From: Cytophagales bacterium Alg240-R148 | GTDB lineage: Bacteria; Bacteroidota; Bacteroidia; Cytophagales; Cyclobacteriaceae | Reading direction: 5' to 3' | DNA length: 64,000 nt | Assembly: GCA_900537185.1 (NCBI GenBank) | Contig: LS999831.1 | Span: 248,001-312,000, forward strand | Shown here: piece after piece, positions 8,203 to 15,583 of the stretch | How positions within the stretch are numbered: the first letter of the stretch is position 1 | Layout of the letters: every line of letters begins with the position of its first letter | Notes under the pieces: generated by a model | What the model was told of the DNA's origin: nothing | The model's database searches: none | Seen by the model: the letters and a program-made list of their open reading frames with translations, nothing else | Made by a program: the position numbers and the translations under genes

Positions 8203-8791
8203 GTCTTTTTATTAAGCTCTACTAATTTAAAAAACTATAGGAAGTAATTAAAATATTTTCGACAACATGTAATTATCAATTTTTATAAATTGTATTTTTC
8301 CAATAATCACGCCTTCCAACTCTTTCTCTAGTCAAAAGATAATTTGTTTATTATCGCTGTGTTATCCCAACATTACCAAATAATGATTGGCAAGTAGGAT
8401 CTCAGGTATATTTACACATTTTATTTTTGAGCAAGATAGCCGCATTTATAAATCTTTCCGACCAACAAAACAGAAGGAAATTCGCTTCAAGTACAACCTA
8501 ACAACCATTAGGCCCTTTTGTTAGTATTTATACTTTTTACAGATTCCAAAAAAACAACAAAAAGTTATCAACAAAATGAAAAAGTTATCCACACACAATT
8601 AGCAATCAAGCCTAAGCACCTCTTTATCAGGTACTTATAAGGCTTTACTTAAATTTAAACTTTGTGGACAACTTTAAAATTCGCAGCAATAATTTGATTT
8701 TTCCCAGAAAACCACCGAAAATATCCATTCAAATAAATGGAAAAATATCGCCAAAACGTCTAATAATCCTTTAAATTGACTTTCAGGCAGT
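8203..8791. other. 589-bp gene-free region with DnaA-box-like sites
   Basis: No plausible coding frame fills this gap, the longest in the window. It is AT-rich, especially 8221-8300. Within about 106 bp it has TTATCAACA (8565-8573), the consensus DnaA box TTATCCACA (8585-8593) in the same orientation, and the inverse of TTGTCCACA (8662-8670). The first two share the context AAAGTTATC(A/C)ACA and start 20 nt apart. It lies downstream of clcA and upstream of the TlpA-like gene, both leftward. A chromosome origin, or a DnaA-binding control site, is possible. An imperfect hairpin at about 8725-8742 could be a weak clcA terminator. Confidence 0.5.
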
Positions 8792-10576
8792 TTAATCCTT
8801 ATCGTGCCGCTGAAGATGGGTTCTATAGGTATTGAAAATTCGTGACTTAGATAAAAATCCAATGTACCTATTTTCATCAATTACAGGCAAATTCCAGGCG
8901 CCTGTTAACTCAAACTTACTCATTACAGTAGACATTGAATCATTTGAAGAAACATGTGCTGGCGGATCATGCATTAGAGAATTGACTAATACCGAGTTTC
9001 TTTTCTCATCATTGAACATTATGTTCCGCACATCATCTAGGGTTACAATCCCAAGCAAACGCTCTTTGTCGTCTACAACCGGAAATATATTTCGCTTGGA
9101 AATCTTAACCAAATTGGTCAAATCCTGCAACGTGGCCTCTGGCCTAATTTGCAACAAATCTTTCTCAATTAATTTTGAAATATCTATCTGACTTAAAATT
9201 AACCGGTCCTTTGTTTTGTGCATGTCTCCACGCTCAAAAAGGTGTTTGGTATAGAAGGAATGTTTTTCAAAAAAATTGCTCGTGGTATAAGATATTGCAG
9301 ATACCAACATCAAAGGTACAAAGAGTTCATAACCACTGGTAATTTCCGCTATTAAGAACATGGCAGTTAAAGGGGCATGTAAAACACCACTCATGACACC
9401 ACACATACCTATTAACGTGAAATTACTGATACTGACCGAATCAGAGAAAAAACTATTCAGGACAAAGGCAAACAAGAACCCTGTTACCCCACCCAAAAAC
9501 AAAGAAGGAGCGAATATTCCTCCGCTACCTCCACTTCCAATTGTAAGAGCTGAAGCCACTGGTTTAATCAATACCAGCCCCAACACAAACAAAGTAATCG
9601 ACCACTTATTGTCTTCACTGGCCAAAAAGGATTCTACGATAACGGAGTTTTCGTTGCCTGTCAGCAACAATTTTATAGTCTCATATCCCTCTCCAAATAA
9701 TGGTGGGAAAATAAACGCAATTAAACCCAATGCAATGCCTCCCATCAAGACCCTTGGAAAAGCGTCTTTAACATTGGTCAGCATGGCTTCAATTTTAAAG
9801 GTAACCCTCGAAAAGTAAACAGAAACCAACCCACTAACCACACCAAGCAAAATGTAAAAAGGAGCATCGGATGCTTTAAAGTCGTCGGTCAACCTAAATG
9901 AAAACAATACATCGTCTCCCAAAAGTGTCAATGAAACCAGGCTAGCAAATACAGATGAAATCAAAAGTGGAATAAAACCTGCAATGGTCACATTGGACAA
10001 AATTACCTCCATGCTAAAAATCACACCAGCTACTGGCGAATTAAATATTCCAGAAATGGCTCCAGCGGCCCCACAACCAATCAGCAAAGTTCTTTTCTTA
10101 TAATTCAAATGCATGATATTGGCAATGTTAGAGCCAATAGCAGATCCGGTAACAACAATGGGGGCCTCCAGACCTACAGAACCACCAAACCCAACGGTGA
10201 GTGCAGAGGTCACCATCCTAGAGATCATCTTTCCTTTGGAAATTATGGACGACTTTTTTGAAATGGCATATAGAATGGAGGTTATGCCGTGCCCTAATTT
10301 TTCCTTGAAAACATACTTGGCTGTAAGGACTGTGAGGGAAATACCCAAAAGCGGTGCTAAAAGGTGTGCATACTTGTTTAATACAAAAACCTCGTTGTAT
10401 AATAAGCTGTGAATGAAATGTACAGCTCCTTTAAGAGATACTGCAGCAAAGCCCGATATCACTCCTACAAACCCAGCAAGAATCAAAACAAAGCTTTTAT
10501 CTCTAATGTGGCGCATCCGCCATATTAGAAATTTCACTAAAGCCTTTTTACTATGTTTTTGAAAGAAATGAAGCAC
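8792..10576 (-). CDS. ClC-type chloride channel/transporter with C-terminal CBS pair
   Basis: 594 residues. About ten hydrophobic segments form a ClC core (30-430), and two CBS domains follow (about 460-590: DKERLLGIVTLDDVRNIM, DENRYIGFLSKSRIF). Ion-pathway motifs are clear: GFGGSVGLEAP with the external gating Glu, NSPVAGVIFSMEV, and GSGGSGGIFAP. At the position of the internal proton-pathway Glu (E203 of the E. coli exchanger) this protein reads Val (FSMEVI against FIIEEM), so it may behave as a channel rather than a Cl-/H+ exchanger. The CBS pair suggests nucleotide control. It is monocistronic, with a TAnnTTTG-type element 18 nt upstream of the start. Confidence 0.92.
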   Translation of the reverse strand: MLHFFQKHSKKALVKFLIWRMRHIRDKSFVLILAGFVGVISGFAAVSLKGAVHFIHSLLYNEVFVLNKYAHLLAPLLGISLTVLTAKYVFKEKLGHGITSILYAISKKSSIISKGKMISRMVTSALTVGFGGSVGLEAPIVVTGSAIGSNIANIMHLNYKKRTLLIGCGAAGAISGIFNSPVAGVIFSMEVILSNVTIAGFIPLLISSVFASLVSLTLLGDDVLFSFRLTDDFKASDAPFYILLGVVSGLVSVYFSRVTFKIEAMLTNVKDAFPRVLMGGIALGLIAFIFPPLFGEGYETIKLLLTGNENSVIVESFLASEDNKWSITLFVLGLVLIKPVASALTIGSGGSGGIFAPSLFLGGVTGFLFAFVLNSFFSDSVSISNFTLIGMCGVMSGVLHAPLTAMFLIAEITSGYELFVPLMLVSAISYTTSNFFEKHSFYTKHLFERGDMHKTKDRLILSQIDISKLIEKDLLQIRPEATLQDLTNLVKISKRNIFPVVDDKERLLGIVTLDDVRNIMFNDEKRNSVLVNSLMHDPPAHVSSNDSMSTVMSKFELTGAWNLPVIDENRYIGFLSKSRIFNTYRTHLQRHDKD

Positions 10577-10593
10577 TAATAATTATTTGCTTG

Positions 10594-10601
10594 CAAATTT
10601 A
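10594..10601 (-). promoter_or_regulatory. Candidate -7 element for the ClC gene (TAAATTTG on minus strand)
   Basis: CAAATTTA on the plus strand reads TAAATTTG on the minus strand, 18 nt before the ClC start codon. No -33 TTTG is found at normal spacing. Confidence 0.4.
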
Positions 10602-10661
10602 TAATTCTTATGAAAAAAAAATTAACTTTTCGTCATTAATATACAATTAGACTAGCAATTT

Positions 10662-11612
10662 ATGATTGGAAATGAAATAAAAGAATTGTTTGGGATAAAA
10701 TACCCAATAATTCAGGCCGGAATGGTATGGTGCAGTGGGTGGAAATTGGCATCAGCAGTAAGTAAAGCTGGCGGTCTAGGGATAATTGGAGCAGGCTCCA
10801 TGCACCCAGAAACTTTTGAGGAACATATTAAGAAATACAAAGCTGTTTGCAACCGGCCATTTGCTGTAAATCTGCCCCTGCTATACCCAGAAATGGACTC
10901 GATGGTTGCTATTATAGAAGAACAAAAAGTACCCATAGTTTTTACTTCAGCAGGCAATCCAAAAAAATACACAGCTCATTTAAAATCCAAGGGAATAACA
11001 GTGGTTCATGTAGTGTCCAGTCTTAAATTTGCATTAAAAGCGCAAGAGGCGGGTGTTGATGCGGTAGTAGCAGAAGGCTTTGAAGCGGGCGGGCACAACG
11101 GCAAAGATGAAACCACAACTTTTTGCCTCCTCCCATTGGTTGTAAAAAGTTTGGACATTCCTGTAATAGCAGCCGGAGGTATTGGTGACGGAAAAAGTAT
11201 GCTTGCAGCTTTTGCTCTTGGTGCCCATGGTGTACAAATAGGAAGCCGTTTTGCCATAACAAAAGAATCTTCTGCCCATCAAAATTATAAGGATGCTGTT
11301 GTAGCAGCTGGGGAGGGTGCAACTGCACTCACTTTAAAACAAATAACCCCTGTGCGTTTAATCAAAAATAAGTTTTATCAACAAGTGGAAGAAGCGGAAA
11401 GCAAAGGAGCTTCTACTGAGGAACTTGTACAATTATTGGGAAAAAGAAGGGCCAAATTGGGCATTTTTGAGGGTGACTTAGAGGAGGGGGAACTCGAAAT
11501 TGGACAGTTCAGTGCAGCAATATTGGATGTCCCATCTGCCTTTGACTTGGTTAAAACGCTATGGGAGGATTATGAAAATGAAAAATCTTCGTTTATAAAA
11601 AGACTGTCATGA
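10662..11612 (+). CDS. Nitronate monooxygenase (2-nitropropane dioxygenase family)
   Basis: 316-residue FMN-dependent TIM-barrel flavoprotein. The N-terminus IKYPIIQAGMVW and the GGLGIIGAGSM loop are typical. The catalytic His lies in VAEGFEAGGHNG, and the phosphate-binding segments are IPVIAAGGIGDG and GAHGVQIGSRF. The family oxidises toxic alkyl nitronates; FabK-like enoyl-ACP reductases are close relatives, so a reductase role cannot be excluded. Its stop codon overlaps the next start (ATGA at 11609-11612), indicating translational coupling to the VOC-family gene. Confidence 0.87.
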   Translation: MIGNEIKELFGIKYPIIQAGMVWCSGWKLASAVSKAGGLGIIGAGSMHPETFEEHIKKYKAVCNRPFAVNLPLLYPEMDSMVAIIEEQKVPIVFTSAGNPKKYTAHLKSKGITVVHVVSSLKFALKAQEAGVDAVVAEGFEAGGHNGKDETTTFCLLPLVVKSLDIPVIAAGGIGDGKSMLAAFALGAHGVQIGSRFAITKESSAHQNYKDAVVAAGEGATALTLKQITPVRLIKNKFYQQVEEAESKGASTEELVQLLGKRRAKLGIFEGDLEEGELEIGQFSAAILDVPSAFDLVKTLWEDYENEKSSFIKRLS

Positions 11613-12001
11613 CCATTCAGGGTATCAAAGAAACTTGTCTATACGCCGAAAACTTGGAAGAAGTGAAACAATTTTACCACAACGTTCTTGAATTTCCAAT
11701 ACACAGCTACATTCCAGGCAAGCATGCCTTTTTTGTTGTCGGCAACCAAATGTTATTGGTTTTTAATCCAAAAGACTCCAGTTTGAAAAAAGAGCTACCA
11801 GCCCACTACGGGAAAGGGCCCCTCCACCTTGCTTTTGAAGTTGCTGCCAACGAATACCAACAAATAAAAACCCAATTGATCGATAAAAAGATAGTACTAA
11901 CTGCAAGTTACAGCTGGCGCCCTGGTGTAGAATCGTTTTACTTTGAAGACCCGGCAGGTCACGTTTGTGAAATTGTTCCAGAAGGATTATGGGACAAATA
12001 A
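11609..12001 (+). CDS. VOC (glyoxalase/bleomycin-resistance/dioxygenase) family protein
   Basis: 130 residues in a single paired beta-alpha-beta-beta-beta module arrangement. Candidate metal ligands are His in GPLHLAFEV and Glu in GHVCEIVPEG; FYFEDPAGH is a standard VOC motif. The substrate is not predictable from sequence. The coding overlap with the nitronate monooxygenase implies a shared function, perhaps handling reactive carbonyl or nitro compounds, but that is inferred from position only. Confidence 0.88.
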   Translation: MTIQGIKETCLYAENLEEVKQFYHNVLEFPIHSYIPGKHAFFVVGNQMLLVFNPKDSSLKKELPAHYGKGPLHLAFEVAANEYQQIKTQLIDKKIVLTASYSWRPGVESFYFEDPAGHVCEIVPEGLWDK

Positions 12002-12003
12002 TT

Positions 12004-12032
12004 TTTGTTCAACACCAAACAGTATAACTTTG
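12004..12032 (+). promoter_or_regulatory. Promoter for the M20 dipeptidase (TTTG - 17 nt - TAACTTTG)
   Basis: A TTTG box at 12004-12007 and a perfect TAnnTTTG element at 12025-12032 precede the ATG at 12052 by 19 nt. The 17-nt spacing is slightly shorter than the usual 19-21. Confidence 0.5.
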
Positions 12033-12051
12033 TCAGCAGAAAAAAAATATT

Positions 12052-13404
12052 ATGAAAAAATACATCGAAAATAATAAAGACAAATTCATAGAGGAACTAA
12101 TTGAGCTTTTAAAAATTCCTTCTGTAAGCGCAGATAGCAAATTTAATGCAGATGTAGCGCGTGCTGCTGAGTTTGTTAAATCAAGCTTGTTAGATGCAGG
12201 AGTAGATACTGCTGAAATCTGCCCTACCAAAGGCCATCCTGTTGTTTATGGGGAGAAAATTATCAACCCCGATTATCCAACCATATTGGTATATGGGCAT
12301 TACGATGTACAACCTGCCGACCCATATGAATTATGGGACTCTCCCCCATTTGAGCCCGTAATAAAAAATAATAAAATTTATGCTCGAGGTGCAGCGGACG
12401 ATAAAGGGCAATTTTACATGCACGTTAAAGCTTTTGAAACACTTTTACAATGCAACGCACTACAATGCAATGTAAAATTTATGATAGAAGGTGAAGAAGA
12501 AGTTGGATCCGAAAACCTTGCCATTTTTGTACAAGAAAATAAGGAACGATTAAAATCTGATGAAATATTAATATCGGATACTTCCATGATTTCACTGGAT
12601 ACTCCCTCCATCACCACTGGTTTGCGCGGATTGAGCTATATGGAGGTTGAAGTTACGGGTCCTAATAGAGATTTACACTCTGGCGTATACGGAGGTGCCG
12701 TTGCCAACCCGATCAACGTACTTTGTGATATGATTGCCAGTCTGATTGATGAAAACGGTAAAATTACTGTTGCTGGGTTTTATGATAAAGTAATAGAGCT
12801 TTCGAGCGAGGTGAGAAACAAAATAAACGACGCTCCTTTTAGTCTGGACGAATATAAAAAAGATCTAGACATCGATGAAGTTCAGGGGGAAACAGGGTAT
12901 ACCACAGTAGAACGATCGGGAATAAGGCCTACATTAGACGTAAATGGCATTTGGGGTGGCTATATTGGGGAAGGGGCCAAAACTGTTTTGCCTTCCAAAG
13001 CATATGCCAAAATTTCTATGCGATTGGTACCGGATCAAGTTTCCTCTGAAATCACCGCTCTTTTCGAAAAGCATTTTATGAGCATCGCTCCTAAATCTGT
13101 AAAAGTTAAGGTAACGCCACACCACGGAGGAGAACCAGCAGCAACTTCAACGGATTCCAAATCATACAAAGCAGCAAGCCGGGCATTTGAGAAGGTATGG
13201 GGCAAAACTCCAATCCCAACAAAAGATGGTGGAAGTATTCCAATTGTAGCCCTTTTCAAAGAAGTATTGGGGCTGGATGCACTCTTAATGGGCTTTGGTT
13301 TGAACAGCGATGCCATCCACTCTCCAAATGAACACTACGGCATTGAAAATTACTTAAAAGGTATTGAAACGATTACAGCTTTTTACCAGGAGTATGTAAA
13401 ATAA
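12052..13404 (+). CDS. M20-family dipeptidase / zinc peptidase
   Basis: 450 residues, cytoplasmic. Di-zinc ligands and catalytic residues are in their usual order: His in VYGHYDVQPADP with the catalytic Asp two residues on, bridging Asp in ARGAADDKGQ, the Glu pair in EGEEEVGS, Asp in ILISDTSM, and a C-terminal His in DAIHSPNEHYG. A dimerisation (lid) domain occupies roughly 190-340. It resembles the carnosinase/CNDP-like M20 peptidases, which cleave dipeptides. It has its own promoter-like element and a strong terminator. Confidence 0.92.
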   Translation: MKKYIENNKDKFIEELIELLKIPSVSADSKFNADVARAAEFVKSSLLDAGVDTAEICPTKGHPVVYGEKIINPDYPTILVYGHYDVQPADPYELWDSPPFEPVIKNNKIYARGAADDKGQFYMHVKAFETLLQCNALQCNVKFMIEGEEEVGSENLAIFVQENKERLKSDEILISDTSMISLDTPSITTGLRGLSYMEVEVTGPNRDLHSGVYGGAVANPINVLCDMIASLIDENGKITVAGFYDKVIELSSEVRNKINDAPFSLDEYKKDLDIDEVQGETGYTTVERSGIRPTLDVNGIWGGYIGEGAKTVLPSKAYAKISMRLVPDQVSSEITALFEKHFMSIAPKSVKVKVTPHHGGEPAATSTDSKSYKAASRAFEKVWGKTPIPTKDGGSIPIVALFKEVLGLDALLMGFGLNSDAIHSPNEHYGIENYLKGIETITAFYQEYVK

Positions 13405-13405
13405 C

Positions 13406-13438
13406 AAAAAAAAAGGAGCCTTATATTGAGGCTCCTTT
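13406..13438. terminator. Bidirectional terminator between dipeptidase and rluB-like genes
   Basis: A perfect 10-bp stem, AAAGGAGCCT (13412-13421) and AGGCTCCTTT (13429-13438), with a 7-nt loop. The A-run on the left gives a T-run for leftward transcripts, so it can serve both convergent genes. Confidence 0.88.
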
Positions 13439-13440
13439 AC

Positions 13441-14232
13441 TTATTTAAAATGTTTCAATTTCGATATTTCTTTTGGATTCAAAAGCCTCCACTTGCCTCT
13501 CGGTAAATCTTTTTTAGTAAGGTCGGCATACATCACACGGTCCAACTTTTCTACCTCATAGCCTAGGTGTGCAAACATTCTTCTTACAATTCTATTTTTT
13601 CCTATGTGAATTTCTAGCCCAACCGTGCGTCTGTCTTCTGAAACAATAGCCGCCTCATCTGCAAATGCCAGACCATCTTCCAATTCCATCCCTTCTGCCA
13701 ACGATTTTAAATCTTCCTTGGTTATAGGTTTATCCAATTCAGCTTGGTATATTTTTTTTATCTTATGGGATGGGTGGGATAATTTCTTAGCCAAATCGCC
13801 ATCGTTTGTAAACAACAACAATCCTGTTGTAGGCCGATCCAGCCTGCCCACGGGGTAAATTCTTTCTTCACATGCTTTTTCTACAAGATGCATTACCGTT
13901 TTTCTGTCTTCAGGATCATTGGTAGTGGTAATAAACCCTTTGGGTTTGTTCAGCAATACATATACAAAATTCTGCGGAACTATTTTCTTTTTCTTAAAGC
14001 GAATCTCATCGGTTGAATTCACTTTATAACCCATTTCCATTATTACTTTACCATTGACAGTCACTTCCCCTGCTTCGATGTGTTTATCCGCTTCTCTGCG
14101 AGAGCAAATACCACAATTGGCTATGTATTTATTCAGCCTTGTATTGTCAATAACGGGTTTAGAGTTTTGGGGTACGGTTTTATCCGCCTTTTCTTTTTTT
14201 GAAAAGCTTTTTTTATTTTTTTGATTTCTCAT
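13441..14232 (-). CDS. rluB: 23S rRNA pseudouridine synthase, RluB/RsuA family
   Basis: 263 residues. A Lys-rich N-terminal extension (1-28) precedes an S4 RNA-binding domain (about 30-90: RLNKYIANCGICSRREADKHI). The RsuA/RluB catalytic domain follows, with the nucleophile Asp in PVGRLDRPTTGLLL and the conserved KIKKIYQAEL and GKNRIVRRMF motifs. It most likely modifies a uridine in the 23S rRNA peptidyl-transferase region; RluB against RluE/F specificity is not certain. It lies 25 nt downstream of scpB, the common Bacteroidetes pairing. Confidence 0.9.
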   Translation of the reverse strand: MRNQKNKKSFSKKEKADKTVPQNSKPVIDNTRLNKYIANCGICSRREADKHIEAGEVTVNGKVIMEMGYKVNSTDEIRFKKKKIVPQNFVYVLLNKPKGFITTTNDPEDRKTVMHLVEKACEERIYPVGRLDRPTTGLLLFTNDGDLAKKLSHPSHKIKKIYQAELDKPITKEDLKSLAEGMELEDGLAFADEAAIVSEDRRTVGLEIHIGKNRIVRRMFAHLGYEVEKLDRVMYADLTKKDLPRGKWRLLNPKEISKLKHFK

Positions 14233-14257
14233 GCAGTATCCCTACTGTAAGGGTTGG

Positions 14258-14821
14258 TTAATTATCGGTTGGTTCTCCTATAGAATTTTCTTCTTGAGAA
14301 AAATCTTTTGGCAAAGGTAACTCCTTTAAACTGTTAATACCAAAATACTCCATAAACTTATCGCTTGTACCATAAAGCAAAGGGCGGCCCACCTTGTCTG
14401 ACTTACCTCTAATTTCTACCAAACCTTTTTCCAGCAACTTATGAACGGTATAATCACAATTAACCCCTCGAATTTGTTCAATATCACCTTTAGAAACAGG
14501 TTGCTTGTAAGCAATAATGGAAAGGGTTTCCAACGCGGTGGTAGACAATCTCTTTTTTGATTGTTGTTTCAATAAAATTTTTATACTGGCCTGGTAGGCA
14601 GGTTTGGTTAAAAACTGAAAACCACCTCCAATGTGTGCCAACTCAAAAGAAAAGGCGTCGTCGTTGTATTTTTGAGTAAGGTCCGCGATAACCACTTCAA
14701 GGTCTTCCATTGCCACTTCGGCATCGTACATTTCAGCCATACAACTTTGAAGCTCTTTGATTTTTACTGGTTTCGGCGAGCAAAACACGAGGGCTTCAAT
14801 ATGGTTTTGAAGAAAATCCAA
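14258..14821 (-). CDS. scpB: Segregation and condensation protein B
   Basis: 187 residues. ScpB dimers bind the kleisin ScpA of the SMC condensin complex. Tandem winged-helix domains are visible, with the diagnostic STTALETLSIIAYKQPVSKGDIEQIRGV segment (positions about 94-121) and VGRPLLYGTSDKFMEYFGI. The N-terminus begins directly with the conserved IEALVFCSPKP helix. scpA is not in the window. It follows the DksA-like gene by 6 nt. Confidence 0.93.
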   Translation of the reverse strand: MDFLQNHIEALVFCSPKPVKIKELQSCMAEMYDAEVAMEDLEVVIADLTQKYNDDAFSFELAHIGGGFQFLTKPAYQASIKILLKQQSKKRLSTTALETLSIIAYKQPVSKGDIEQIRGVNCDYTVHKLLEKGLVEIRGKSDKVGRPLLYGTSDKFMEYFGINSLKELPLPKDFSQEENSIGEPTDN

Positions 14822-14827
14822 TACCTA

Positions 14828-15211
14828 CTACTTCTTCTGGTTCAATTTGGCCTCGATCGAATGCATGGTATGAGGAACTGCTCTCAGTCTTTCTTTGCTA
14901 ATCAATTTACCAGTATCCACGCAAACACCATAAGTACTATTTTTTATCCTAACCAAAGCATTTTCTAGGTTGTTAATGAACTTCTGCTGTCTTGCTGCTA
15001 GTTGGCTTATGGCTTCTTTTTCCAATGTATCCGCACCATCTTCAAGCACTTTTGAATAGCTATTGGCCCCGTCACCACCAGATTCGTTGTTTCTACTCAA
15101 CGATTGCTTTAACATATTAAGTTCACCGCGAGCCTTATCCAATTTTTCATTGATTAAAACTTCAAATTCTTTAAGTTCTTCAGGTGAATATTTATTCTTT
15201 TCCGTGCTCAT
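14828..15211 (-). CDS. TraR/DksA-family protein with a degenerate zinc finger
   Basis: 127 residues from the ATG at 15211 (MSTEKNKYSPEELKEFEVLI). An in-frame start at 15328 would add 39 unusual residues and run through a hairpin, so it was not used. A coiled-coil N-terminal half (LINEKLDKARGELNMLKQSL) leads into the family C-terminal motif STYGVCVDTGKLISKERLRAVPHT. Where a C4 zinc finger would have four Cys, only one remains, so metal binding is doubtful, as in other Bacteroidetes members. Such proteins may bind the RNA polymerase secondary channel and affect ppGpp responses, but that is inference here. First gene of a unit with scpB and rluB. Confidence 0.85.
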   Translation of the reverse strand: MSTEKNKYSPEELKEFEVLINEKLDKARGELNMLKQSLSRNNESGGDGANSYSKVLEDGADTLEKEAISQLAARQQKFINNLENALVRIKNSTYGVCVDTGKLISKERLRAVPHTMHSIEAKLNQKK

Positions 15212-15288
15212 ATTTAATCGCTTTAAATCAAATTCACCCAAAAATAAATTTCTTATCAAAAAAGCAAAAGTTTTAGACACATATTTAT

Positions 15289-15310
15289 TAAAAAAAACGA
15301 CGAAATGTCG
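15289..15310 (-). terminator. Weak terminator-like hairpin upstream of the DksA-like gene
   Basis: On the minus strand CGAC-ATTTC-GTCG is followed by eight T (15290-15297). The stem is only 4 bp, so it is weak. It lies 64 nt downstream of the small ORF at 15374-15535. Confidence 0.33.
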
Positions 15311-15373
15311 AATTTTTCTTTTATCCATTAAAAAAACACGCCTGAAATCACTTTGGTATTTTTGTCCACAAAC

Positions 15374-15535
15374 TTATTTTTCCATATGTACTTTCCGAAT
15401 TCTCCTGTTCAGAGTATTCATATCAATCGCAATGTGGTAGCGCTTTTTGAGGTATTTTATGATGGCTTCCTTTTTCTTACCCTGCTTCAACAGGAGCTGA
15501 ATCACTTTTCCTATTAAATCTTCCATAACCTTCAT
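15374..15535 (-). CDS. Possible small basic protein, 53 aa
   Basis: An open frame from ATG at 15535 to TAA at 15374 begins MKVMEDLIGKVIQLLLKQGK and ends IRRKVHMEK-like (exact end NRRIRKVHMEK). It is strongly basic, with two predicted helices and the order hydrophobic helix - KKKEAIIKYLKKRYHI - second helix, like a tiny helix-turn-helix or RNA-binding fold. It fills a gap that otherwise holds no gene between the DksA-like gene and a secreted-protein gene on the same strand. A near -7 element (GAATTTTG) lies about 10 nt before the start. No family is recognised. Confidence 0.45.
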   Translation of the reverse strand: MKVMEDLIGKVIQLLLKQGKKKEAIIKYLKKRYHIAIDMNTLNRRIRKVHMEK

Positions 15536-15583
15536 TTTAAGTTGAAACAAAATTCAGTTTTAATAAGTTTGTTTTCCTACATT

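Noticed and set aside
8674-8880. Minus-strand frame of 68 codons near the end of the ClC gene
   Set aside because: Most of it overlaps the ClC coding sequence in another frame and it has no recognisable domain.
12449-12475. Short near-repeat TGCAACGCACTACAATGCAATG inside the M20 dipeptidase gene
   Set aside because: Encodes the variable CNALQCNVK turn; too short and unflanked to be a mobile or regulatory element.
15357-15364. TATTTTTG on the plus strand, a -7-type match
   Set aside because: No rightward gene follows for almost 3 kb, so it shows how often this motif occurs by chance.
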